13,892 bases of DNA from Phycisphaeraceae bacterium (GTDB lineage: Bacteria; Planctomycetota; Phycisphaerae; Phycisphaerales; UBA1924), in the NCBI GenBank assembly GCA_009827205.1, contig WUAK01000041.1, positions 1 through 13,892 of the forward strand. The letters run 5' to 3'. Positions 1 through 7,627 of the stretch are shown piece after piece (position 1 is the stretch's first letter; every line of letters starts with the position of its first letter). Under the pieces are notes generated by a model. It did no database searches. It saw nothing but the letters and a program-made list of their open reading frames with translations, and had not been told where the DNA came from. The translations under genes were made by a program, and so were the position numbers.

Positions 1-18
1 CGTGTGCTCTTCCGATCT
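1..18. other. Illumina adapter remnant at contig end
   Basis: The first 18 bases, CGTGTGCTCTTCCGATCT, are identical to the 3' end of the Illumina TruSeq read-2 adapter. Read on the minus strand this is AGATCGGAAGAGCACACG, the usual read-through adapter start. The rpoB frame runs normally up to residues VYIATKR and one further Ser, then becomes RSEEHT, where RpoB proteins should continue toward the GDKMAGRHGNKG motif. The stretch is a sequencing artefact and should be trimmed. Confidence 0.96.
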
Positions 19-3000
19 CGAACGCTTGGTCGCGATGTAGACCTTGACCATCTCAAGAACGCCGGTGTTCAGCTCGTCGCCGCGCTTCATGTGCGCGACC
101 TTACGCTGCTTCTCAACCTCCACGGCCTCGATACGCGACCACTGGAGCTTGTAGATCTTCTCGGCTTCCTCGCGAGCCTCCTTCGAGCCCTTGATCCACT
201 TCATATCGAAGGTATTGATCTGCTCAAGGATGACCTCGGGGATGTCCGACACACCGACCTTCTGACGAGTCATCGGGTCGACCATCTCGGTTCCAACCGT
301 CTGGTTGATCGCCTCGACCATCTCGCGGAACCGCTTGATCGCCTCTGCGTTCTGCTGCGCCTCGTACTCCTCGATCTCCTTGTTGAGAGCCTTCTTCTGG
401 TCCTCGGAGAGGTGCATGCGCCGGCTGAATTTCTTCGCGCCGATCACAACACCCGATGAGCCCGCGGGCACTTCAAGTGAGTCGTTCTTCACGTCCTCAC
501 CGGCGCGACCGAAGATCGCGTGCAGCAGCTTCTCTTCCGGGGTCAGCTCGGTCTTCGCCTTTGGCGAGACCTTGCCGACCAGGATGTCGCCCGGACCGAC
601 GCGGGCGCCGATGCGGATAATGCCGTTGTCGTCGAGGTTGCGGAGCATCTTCTCGGAGACGTTCGGGATGTCGCGGGTGAACTCCTCGCGGCCCAGCTTC
701 GTCTCGCGGATCTCCACGTCGTAGCTGTCGATGTGGATGCTCGTGAAGACGTCGTCTTTCACGATCTTCTCGTTGATGACGATCGCGTCCTCGAAGTTGT
801 AACCGTCGAACGTGTTGAACGCGACGAGCACGTTCTTACCGATCGAGAGCTCGCCGTTGACAGTCGAAGCGCCGTCCGCGAGAACATCGCCCTCCTTCAC
901 CACATCGCCAGCCTCAACGAGTGGCCTCTGGTTCAGGCAGGTCCGCTCATTCAGACCGACGAACTTGCGAAGCTCGTACTCGTCCGACTGATCGATGATG
1001 ATCCGCTCGCTGTCGGCGTACGTCACCGTGCCGCCGCGCTTAGCCTTGACGACCATGCCCGAGTTGCGACCGACCTCGTGCTCAAGACCCGTACCGACCA
1101 AGGGCGGCTCAGTCTTGATCAGAGGCACAGCCTGGCGCTGCATGTTCGAACCCATCAACGCGCGGTTCGCGTCGTCGTGCTCGAGGAACGGGATCAGACT
1201 CGCCGAGATACCGACAATCTGCTTGGGCGAGATGTCCGCGTAGTCCACATCCTCGGAGTGAACCTGCGCCAGCTCACCGTCCACGCGGGCGATAACAGAG
1301 TCGGCAACCACCTTGCCGTCCGCGTCGAACGCGTCAGCTGGCGCGAGCACCGTCTTCATCTCCTCGTCGGCTCGCAGGTACACGGTCTTGCCCGTGACCT
1401 TGCCGTTCTTCACCTCGCGGTAAGGCGTCTCGAGGAAGCCGTACGGATCAATCTGTGCGTACAGACCGAGCGAGGCGATCAGACCGATGTTCGTGCCTTC
1501 CGGCGTCTCGATCGGGCAGATTCGGCCGTAGTGCGAGATGTGAACATCTCGAACCTCAAAGCCCGCGCGCTTCCGGTTCAGACCGCCCGGGCCGAGCGCC
1601 GAAAGGCGACGCTCGTGAACGAGCGAACTCAGCGGGTTCGTCTGGTCAACAACCTGTGAGAGCTCAGAGCGACCAAAGAAGAAGTCGATCGCCGACGAGA
1701 TGCTCTTGGAGTTGACGAGATCAGAGATCTTCGCCAGCTCGTCAGGATCCTTGACACTCATGCGCTCCTGCACCGTTCGGCGGAGCTTCAGGAAGCCCTT
1801 GCGCAGCTCCTCGACCGCCAACTCGTCGAGCGTCCTCAGACGCCTGTTGCCGAGGTGGTCGATGTCATCGACCTGAGCAACCGGGCGACCAGTCTTCGGA
1901 TCGATCCTGTTCGATCGCAGGTCGAGCAGGTACTCGATGACCTTCAGGAAGTCCTCGCCGGTCAGGAACTGCTGATCCTCATCCGTGTTGAGGTTGAACT
2001 TCCGGTTGATGCGGAACCGGCCCACGCGACCGAGGCGGTAGCGGTTGTCGTCGTAGAACTTCTCGTAGAAGAGCTGCTTGGCCTTCTCGACCTGAGGCGG
2101 GTTGCCCGGGCGGAGCTTGCCGTACACCTTCAGCATCGCCTTGCCGTGGTCGGTGTCGGCCTGAACCTCTTCAAGGGCTTCCTCGGCGACTGTGTTCAGA
2201 ATCAGAACATCCGAAGGGTTCTGGATCACCTTCACCTTCTTGAGCGCCGAGACCTGGATCGTCTCAGCGTGCTCACCGATCTGGTGACCAACGTGAACGA
2301 TCTCCTCGCCTGTCTCGGTGTCGATGATCGACTCAGCGGCCCAGTCGTTCTCTGTCACATCCGCGGCCTTCACCTCGCTGATGTGGTAGAACAGACTCAG
2401 GATCGCCTCGGTCGACGAAACACTCTCGTCGAGGCAGCGCAGGAACGTCGTCGCGGCAAGACGCGTCGACTGATCGATCTTCATCGTCAGGCGATCCTTC
2501 TTGTCCACCGACATCTCGATCCACGAGCCGCGCTCCGGGATGATCCGAGCCGAGTGCAGCGGGCGGTCTGCCTCGCTCGTCGGAATGCTGAAGTCCACAC
2601 CGGGAGAGCGGTGCAGCTGACTCACGATCACGCGCTCAGCACCGTTCACGATGAACTCGCCGCCGCCCATCATGGTCGGGAAATCACCGAGGTAAATGTC
2701 TTCCTCGGGGATCTCGTCAACGCCGTCACGAACAAGCTTCACCCTGATGCGGAAAGGCATCCCGTAGGTGAGCCGCAGCTCGCGACACTCATCCGAGGTA
2801 TAGCGAGGATCGTCGAGTCCGTACGAGACGTACTCGAGACGCATCGTCCCATCGTAGCTCTCGATAGGGAAGATCTCATGCAGGAGCGATTCGAGACCGA
2901 ACAGCTGATCACGACCGTCCTCCGGCTTTGCAAGCTGGAGGAACCTTTCGTATGCTGCGGTTTGAACCTTGGTGAGATCGGGAACAGGCAGCGCGTCGCC

Positions 3001-3036
3001 GCGCTTCTTGTAATTGCGCACATTCATCGTGGCCAT
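19..3036 (-). CDS. rpoB: RNA polymerase beta subunit RpoB, C-terminus missing at contig edge
   Basis: This is the catalytic beta subunit of DNA-dependent RNA polymerase. The frame is open for 1006 codons. It begins ATG GCC ACG ATG AAT (protein MATMNVRNYKKR), with GAGGA 5-6 bases upstream; a second ATG three codons in is a possible alternative. Visible landmarks include FPIESYDGTMRLEYVSY near the N-terminus, VDDIDHLGNRRLR, the rifampicin pocket from G455 (FFGRSELSQVVDQTNPL, then ERRLSALGPGGL), HYGRICPIETPEGTNIGL, and DGYNFEDAIVINEK with the acidic pair E749/D750. The counterparts of E. coli Q513, D516, H526, R529 and S531 are present as Q461, D464, H474, R477 and S479, while E. coli F514 is V462. 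The gene breaks off after VLEMVKVYIATKRS, just before the GDKMAGRHGNKG segment. Roughly the last fifth of a usual RpoB is missing because the assembly ends in adapter. It is the last visible gene of the L11 operon; rpoC would be expected next. Confidence 0.98.
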
Positions 3037-3351
3037 CGAGTTCCTCGCGATGGTTAGCGTCTACAACAACATTTCATGAGATCCGTCTGGAATCGCATGA
3101 ATGCCTTGCGTCGTCCGGTGGTGTAAGTGAGCCGCGCCTATTCGAAGATCCTACCGTGCATCTGATCAGGTCCACCCACACCCGATCTCACACTCCAAAC
3201 CCTCTGACGCGAAGTCCGTGTCCGTTTCTGAAGCATGCCGAGCGCCTTTCGACGCCCGGCATGTGAATAAAGCATAGCACCCACTATCTCCACACATCTA
3301 CCAAACGATTTGATAGAATCTGTTCGTGGTTTAGCAGGGTATTGTCGGCTC
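3037..3351 (-). promoter_or_regulatory. rplL-rpoB intergenic region with long hairpin
   Basis: These 315 bases between the rplL stop and the rpoB start contain no convincing gene. The main structure is an inverted repeat, CATGCCG (3234-3240) with CGGCATG (3257-3263). An inner GCG/CGC pairing past one mismatch extends the stem to about 10 bp. No T-tract follows on either strand, so it does not look like a simple intrinsic terminator. In E. coli a similar-sized rplL-rpoB gap carries a partial terminator and an RNase III processing hairpin that lower rpoBC expression relative to the ribosomal proteins. An equivalent role here is inference. A weak extended -10 (TGCTATGCT on the minus strand, around 3275) lies upstream of the hairpin but has no good -35. 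Confidence 0.5.
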
Positions 3352-3765
3352 TTACTTGAGCTCGACCTCGGCGCCGGCTTCCTTGAGCTTCTCGGCGAGG
3401 GCGTCGGCGTCCTCCTTCGAGAGGCCCTGCTTGATCGGCTGGCCCGGGTTGTCCACAAGCTCCTTGGCCTCCTTCAGGCCCAGGCCCGTCGCCTCGCGGA
3501 CGACCTTGATGACCTTGATCTTCTGGCCGCCGTCGCTCTTGAGAACGACATCAAACTCGCTCTGCTCCTCGGCTGCGCCGCCGCCGTCACCAGCGCCGGG
3601 TGCCGCGGCCATGACAACACCGCCACCGGCGGCTGCCTCGATGCCGTACGCATCCTTCATGTAATCACCAAGATCAACAGCCTGCTTCAGGCTCAGCTCG
3701 GCAAGCTTGTCGCCCAGGTCCTTGATCGCGGCGTCGAACTCTTTGGTTGCTGCTTCGTCACTCAT
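3352..3765 (-). CDS. rplL: 50S ribosomal protein L7/L12
   Basis: This is the 137-residue ribosomal stalk protein that recruits translation factors as dimers bound to L10. The N-terminal dimerisation helices occupy about residues 1-40 and include LAELSLKQAVDLGDYMKDAYG. An Ala/Gly-rich hinge follows at about 44-67, longer than in E. coli. The globular C-terminal domain starts near residue 70 (EFDVVLKSDGGQKIKVIKVV) and contains the factor-binding helix region TGLGLKEAKELVDNPGQPIK and the end EKLKEAGAEVELK. The start ATG has AGG seven bases upstream. The gene lies 130 bases after rplJ; that gap holds short hairpins (for example CCCGG-N5-CCGGG) but no T-tract, so co-transcription with rplJ is likely. 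Confidence 0.98.
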   Translation of the reverse strand: MSDEAATKEFDAAIKDLGDKLAELSLKQAVDLGDYMKDAYGIEAAAGGGVVMAAAPGAGDGGGAAEEQSEFDVVLKSDGGQKIKVIKVVREATGLGLKEAKELVDNPGQPIKQGLSKEDADALAEKLKEAGAEVELK

Positions 3766-3895
3766 CTGAATACCTAACCTTTCAAATCATCCCGCCCAAG
3801 AGGGACCGAACCACTCGGCTCTTTACCCCGGACACACCGGGCCAGTTGGACGCTGATGCAGAAATCAAATCTCCACAAACCGGATCGGTGCCCGG

Positions 3896-4438
3896 TCAGT
3901 TCTTGCTGATCGCCTCGCCCTTCTCGAGCTTGTCCTCGATCGCCTTGAGAAGACCGGCGATGTTCGAACCCGGGCCCTTGATCTGCCCGAGCAGGTTCCG
4001 CCCAGGACCAAGGATGAGCCCGACCGCGTCTGAGAGCGCCTCGTCCCGTGTCGGGAACTTGCTCAGACGCTTCACACCCTCGTCGCCCTCGTAGAGCTCG
4101 CCGTCAAGCACAGCGCCCTTGAGCTCGATGTCGGGGAAGTCCTTGATGAGCTCGATGAACTCACGCGCCACCTCAACGACAGATCGCTCGCCGAATATCA
4201 GCGCGTTCTGACCCTTCATCACAGGGTTCAGCGCCTCGAGAGCTGTGCCCTCGAACGCCTTCTTGGCCAGCGAGTTCTTCATCACCGCGACGCTTACCGC
4301 GCTCTGGCGCATCTTCGTGCGGACGGTCTCTGTCCCCTCGGCATCGATGCCGCGAAGCGAGACGACGATTGCTTCACTCGAGTCTCCAAGCTTTGACTGG
4401 TACTCGGAGACCATCATGTCTTTCATCGGTTTGGACAT
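3896..4438 (-). CDS. rplJ: 50S ribosomal protein L10
   Basis: L10 anchors L7/L12 dimers to the large subunit. The 180-residue protein begins MSKPMKDMMVSEYQSKL and has the expected core: IVVSLRGIDAEGTETVRTKM, VAVMKNSLAKKAFEG, LIFGERSVVEVAREF and ELKGAVLDGELYEGDEGV. It ends in the helical tail GLLKAIEDKLEKGEAISKN, which in the family carries the L12 dimers. I chose the ATG ending at 4438: GGAG lies exactly seven bases before it, whereas the in-frame TTG two codons upstream would sit one base from the same GGAG. The gene follows rplA after 30 bases. L10 usually represses this part of the operon by binding its leader; the short gap leaves little room for a classical leader here. Confidence 0.97.
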   Translation of the reverse strand: MSKPMKDMMVSEYQSKLGDSSEAIVVSLRGIDAEGTETVRTKMRQSAVSVAVMKNSLAKKAFEGTALEALNPVMKGQNALIFGERSVVEVAREFIELIKDFPDIELKGAVLDGELYEGDEGVKRLSKFPTRDEALSDAVGLILGPGRNLLGQIKGPGSNIAGLLKAIEDKLEKGEAISKN

Positions 4439-4468
4439 AGCCAAACTCCTTTCGGGGAGAAAGCGGGG

Positions 4469-5236
4469 TTACTCCCCTTCGCTGTACTTGATCCGAATAC
4501 CCGGTGTCATCGTGCCGCTGACCGAAATGCTCTTGATGTACGTGCCCTTGACCGCCGCGGGCTTGGCGCCCTCGATCGTCTTGAGCAGGTGCTCGAAGTT
4601 CGCAAGCAGATCGCCCTCGGCAAAGCTCATCTTGCCGATCGTCGCGTGAACGTTGCCGCCCTTGTCGGCCCTGTACTCGACCTTACCAGCCGAGTACTCC
4701 TTGACCGCGTCGACGACGTCCTTGGTCACCGTGCCAGCCTTGGGGCTGGGCATCAGACCCTTCGGACCAAGCGTCCGGCCCAGCTTCGAGATGACACGCA
4801 TCATGTCCGGGCTCGCGACCGCGACGTCGAACTCGAACCAGCCCTTCTCGATCTTGCTGACAAGCTCCTCGCCGCCGGCCTCGATCGCGCCGGCCGCCTT
4901 CGCGTCTGCCTCGTGCTCTGTCGTGCAGAACGCGATCACGCGCTTGGTCTTGCCGATGCCCTTGGGAAGGCTCACCGAACCACGCACGAGCTGGTCGGCG
5001 TGCTTGGTGTCGATCCCGAGGTTGAAGACAACGTCGACCGCCTGGTCGAACTTCGTCCCGTCGAAACGCTTGACGGCGGACATCGCCGTCGCGGCCTCGA
5101 CAGGCTCCTTCGATGCCTTCTCGTGGTTCGTGTTCATGCGGCGCGAAGGCTTGTGACGCAGCTTGCCCTTGCGGCGAGCGGCCTCCTCTGTCTGTGCCTG
5201 CGGTGCCGGTGCTGCTGTGGTCTGTTCATCTGCCAT
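4469..5236 (-). CDS. rplA: 50S ribosomal protein L1
   Basis: L1 forms the mobile L1 stalk that helps eject deacylated tRNA, and in many bacteria it autoregulates the L11 operon. The 255-residue product has the L1 signature at about 153-171 (GRTLGPKGLMPSPKAGTVT), preceded by FNLGIDTKHADQLVRG and ASPDMMRVISKLG and followed by YRADKGGNVHATIGKMSF and KGTYIKSISVSGTM. It is longer than the usual 230 or so residues because of an extra Ala/Gln/Thr-rich, then basic, N-terminal extension of about 25 residues (MADEQTTAAPAPQAQTEE, RRKGKLRHKPSRR). The start lies three bases after the rplK stop. Its Shine-Dalgarno GGAGG sits inside the last codons of rplK, eight bases before the ATG, which suggests translational coupling. 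Confidence 0.98.
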   Translation of the reverse strand: MADEQTTAAPAPQAQTEEAARRKGKLRHKPSRRMNTNHEKASKEPVEAATAMSAVKRFDGTKFDQAVDVVFNLGIDTKHADQLVRGSVSLPKGIGKTKRVIAFCTTEHEADAKAAGAIEAGGEELVSKIEKGWFEFDVAVASPDMMRVISKLGRTLGPKGLMPSPKAGTVTKDVVDAVKEYSAGKVEYRADKGGNVHATIGKMSFAEGDLLANFEHLLKTIEGAKPAAVKGTYIKSISVSGTMTPGIRIKYSEGE

Positions 5237-5239
5237 CGA

Positions 5240-5668
5240 TCAGCCCTCCACCGTGATGCCCATGGAACGGGCCTGGCCCTCAATGATCCTGCAAGCGGCA
5301 TCAACGCTCGCGGAGTTGAGGTCTTCCTTCTTCTCTTCAGCGATCGCCTCGATCTGCGAGCGGGTGATCTTGCCAACCTTGTTCTTGTTGGGCTCGCCCG
5401 ACGCCTTCTCGACGCCCGCGGCTTCCTTGATCAGCACCGCCGTCGGGCTCGACTTGATGTCGAACTCGAACGACCGGTCCGAGTACACGCGAACTACACA
5501 ACCAACGACCTTGCCGTTGAGCTGGCCTGTCGCAGCGTTGAACTGCTGAATGAACTGACCCGGGTTGACACCCTTGGCACCAAGCACGGGGCCGAGAGGC
5601 GGTGCCGGCGTCGCCTGGCCGCCCGGGGCCATCAGCTTGAACGTTTCGATGAGTTCTTTCTTGGCCAT
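5240..5668 (-). CDS. rplK: 50S ribosomal protein L11
   Basis: L11 is part of the GTPase-associated centre on 23S rRNA. The 142-residue protein has the family's full length and motifs: KLMAPGGQATPAPPLGPVLG near the N-terminus, then GVNPGQFIQQFNAATGQLNG, SFEFDIKSSPTAVLIKEAAG, NKVGKITRSQIEAIAEEK and the C-terminal SVDAACRIIEGQARSMGI. The ATG is preceded by GGAG four bases upstream, inside a longer purine-rich GGGAGGTGGAGAA stretch. It is the first gene of this operon here. The common upstream partners secE and nusG are absent from this spot, since the next gene upstream is divergent and unrelated. Confidence 0.98.
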   Translation of the reverse strand: MAKKELIETFKLMAPGGQATPAPPLGPVLGAKGVNPGQFIQQFNAATGQLNGKVVGCVVRVYSDRSFEFDIKSSPTAVLIKEAAGVEKASGEPNKNKVGKITRSQIEAIAEEKKEDLNSASVDAACRIIEGQARSMGITVEG

Positions 5669-5885
5669 AATTCTCCACCTCCCACCGGCCAGCCGCTTTC
5701 GAGCGGATCACGCGGGCCTGCCATGCGGCCCCCGTCTGGTCTCGGTGGTTCCAACGGTTCCAAAGCTCAGATGTACGCCCTCGCGAGCCCCCCACCGGGG
5801 CCTGGCTCTGGCGCGGACAGGATGTTAGCCATGCACACGCCCCGGATTCCACGCAAAATGCACTTTCTACCGATACTCTCTGCCC
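5669..5885. promoter_or_regulatory. Divergent control region, rplK / putative lipoprotein
   Basis: These 217 bases separate two divergent genes and should hold the promoter of the L11 operon on the minus strand. I see no tRNA gene. A tandem direct repeat of GGTTCCAA occurs at 5747-5754 and 5756-5763, about 80-95 bases before the rplK start; it could bind a regulator or belong to an RNA leader. No clear -35/-10 pair stands out for rplK. On the plus strand TACTCT at 5874-5879 is a weak -10 candidate placed as for a leaderless transcript of the downstream gene, which has no Shine-Dalgarno sequence. Confidence 0.4.
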
Positions 5886-6482
5886 ATGCGTAGACACCCT
5901 TCGCCCCTATTTGCTCTGCTCCCAATCCTCGCTCTCGCCCTCACCGTCGCCCAGGGCTGCGGCACCTACGCCAGGGTCTCACTCGAGTCCCCACTCTCGG
6001 GAGCCACCCTCCGACCAGACCTCACCACCACGACCTACACCTACCGCGACGAGAACACCGTCGATATCTACCTCACCGACCTCACCCCCGAAGAGCTCGC
6101 CATCCCCTTCGACGACCGAGCACAGGGCTGGCCCACCGGGCAGCTCGTCCACATCCACATGTTCATCCGCCCAAGTCCCGGCAAGACACCGATCGAGCCC
6201 CAGGCCTCAAACGCCACCATCCGCCACCTCATCCTCGCGCCCGGAGCAACAGGCCTCTACGGCGGGGGCGGCTTCCTCCTCCCCTCAGGCGGAGCCGACT
6301 CAGGAAAGTTCGGGGGCAGCATCACCGCCGGAACACTCAGGCTCCAGGCATCGAGCCCGAACTTCAACGACGCACTGGGCCCAACCGAGATCAGAGCCTC
6401 GTTCAAGGTCAAAGAAGACCGCGAACTGGCCTCGAAGATCGCACGCCGGCTTGAAGAGTCGATGCCAAGGCCCGAGGACTAA
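5886..6482 (+). CDS. Putative secreted lipoprotein, function unknown
   Basis: A 198-residue protein I cannot place in a family. It starts with a typical signal peptide: MRRHPSP, a hydrophobic run LFALLPILALALTVA, then QGC. Cys25 is a plausible lipidation site, although the residues before it (A-Q-G) are a loose lipobox. The mature part has a Thr-rich start (RPDLTTTTYTYRDENTVDIYLTD), a central region HIHMFIRPSPGKTPIEPQA, a glycine-rich stretch GLYGGGGFLLPSGGADSGKF and a charged C-terminus EDRELASKIARRLEES. The pattern suggests a compact beta-rich exported domain. No Shine-Dalgarno precedes the ATG. The gene ends three bases from the convergent amidohydrolase stop, with no terminator between them. 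Confidence 0.75.
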   Translation: MRRHPSPLFALLPILALALTVAQGCGTYARVSLESPLSGATLRPDLTTTTYTYRDENTVDIYLTDLTPEELAIPFDDRAQGWPTGQLVHIHMFIRPSPGKTPIEPQASNATIRHLILAPGATGLYGGGGFLLPSGGADSGKFGGSITAGTLRLQASSPNFNDALGPTEIRASFKVKEDRELASKIARRLEESMPRPED

Positions 6483-6485
6483 GCC

Positions 6486-7580
6486 TCAGCCACCATCCCC
6501 GTAGTACTTCCCGACGACCCGCCCCACGGCTCGCGAGTACACATCAGTCAGCACCTCGCCCGAGATCGACTTACCAGCAAGCCTGGGCGTGCTCATCTCG
6601 TCGTACTTCTCAGGCTCGACCATCATCAGATCCGGGTCAGCGATCGAGCTGGGGCCGTCGTAGTCCGTCTCGAACATCGTCCGCAGCGCCCAGTACCGGC
6701 TCGCGTACAGATCGAATGCCTGCTCGTGGTTCGACGCCTGACCCGCGGCGTACGCCACGTCCTCGGTCGGCATCAAATGCTCATCACGCGTGACGATGTC
6801 CGACCCGAAGAGCACACGCCCTCGCCAGCGCGTCAGAAACTCGCGGAGCCTCGCCGGCTCGTGCTTGCTGAGCTCCCTGACCTGCCACTTGCACGCGCTC
6901 GTGTCGAGACTCAGATTGTCGTGACGCTCAAGCAGTCCATCGAGAAAGTCCAGATCCTCGGGGTAACCGCCCATGTGCGCCGCGAGCCAGGGCATCTCGG
7001 GGTAATCGTCGAGCATCCGCTCGAGCGGCTCGTACTGCTGCGCCTTTGTGCCGTACAAAGAAGCATCCGTGTACCTCGCCGAGAACCACGTGTCGGGGTC
7101 TGCGACGTGGGTCATGATCATCATGCCCAGCTCGCTGGCCAGCTCGATCGCCTTCCGCTTCCACGGGCCGTCGAGCGCGAGCGCATCGATCGCGGTCTGG
7201 TCCGTCATGTAGTCCCGGAGCCTGGGCGCCTGCCAGAACTTGAGCATCCGCGCGCCATACTCGCCGTGCCAGAACCTGATCCGCTCCAGGAAGCCCTCGG
7301 TGAACGCGTACTTCTTGTCCTCTGACATGTAGTCGGGGATCGCGATGAACCTCACACGATCGCCCAGCGCATCACGCACCGGAGCCGCTTCCTCGAGAAC
7401 CGTCTGCGTGTACGTCAGAGACACACCAAACCGGCTCGCAGCGTCCGCCCAGATCTCCGCGGCTCTGCCGCCGTTGATGTGCGTGTGAACATCCACGATC
7501 GGCTCAGCCGGCTCGCCGAGCAGCTCCGCCTCCGCCCTGTAATCAAGACCGAGCGTGTTCTGTGCCCAAACCTCTGACAT
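6486..7580 (-). CDS. Amidohydrolase family protein (amidohydrolase_2-like TIM barrel)
   Basis: A 364-residue metal-dependent hydrolase or decarboxylase of the amidohydrolase superfamily; the substrate is unknown. The metal-site motifs appear in the expected order: H32-x-H34 in VDVHTHINGG, H158 in MMIMTHVADPDTW, H202 in WLAAHMGGYPEDLDFL and D261 in VLFGSDIV. The order HxH, His, His, Asp fits the amidohydrolase_2 group (ACMSD and related decarboxylases). I place the start at MSEVWAQNTLGLDY, where GGAG lies about nine bases upstream. The longer open frame adds an Arg-rich stretch that is just the antisense of the neighbouring glycosyltransferase gene. An in-frame GTG two codons upstream is an alternative. 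Starts of the two divergent genes are separated by 47 bases. Confidence 0.9.
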   Translation of the reverse strand: MSEVWAQNTLGLDYRAEAELLGEPAEPIVDVHTHINGGRAAEIWADAASRFGVSLTYTQTVLEEAAPVRDALGDRVRFIAIPDYMSEDKKYAFTEGFLERIRFWHGEYGARMLKFWQAPRLRDYMTDQTAIDALALDGPWKRKAIELASELGMMIMTHVADPDTWFSARYTDASLYGTKAQQYEPLERMLDDYPEMPWLAAHMGGYPEDLDFLDGLLERHDNLSLDTSACKWQVRELSKHEPARLREFLTRWRGRVLFGSDIVTRDEHLMPTEDVAYAAGQASNHEQAFDLYASRYWALRTMFETDYDGPSSIADPDLMMVEPEKYDEMSTPRLAGKSISGEVLTDVYSRAVGRVVGKYYGDGG

Positions 7581-7627
7581 GCACACATTCTCCCGAAGCC
7601 GCCAACGCCTGTACCCTCTTGGCCGAG

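Noticed and set aside
1..3057. Long plus-strand open frames across the first 3 kb (for example 520-1659 and 1855-3057)
   Set aside because: They are antisense to rpoB. The minus strand encodes unmistakable RpoB motifs throughout in one unbroken frame, and the plus-strand translations are Leu/Arg/Val-rich without any recognisable domain.
4439..4444. TTG at 4444 as the rplJ start
   Set aside because: It would sit only one base from the GGAG Shine-Dalgarno. The ATG ending at 4438 has the ideal seven-base spacing.
5669..5885. A tRNA-Trp gene upstream of rplK, as in many bacteria
   Set aside because: GGTTCC resembles a T-arm fragment, but no acceptor stem or anticodon arm can be folded around it on either strand.
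4589..5893. A 434-codon plus-strand open frame
   Set aside because: It lies antisense to rplA and rplK and across their promoter region. The minus-strand genes are certain and this translation is compositionally odd.
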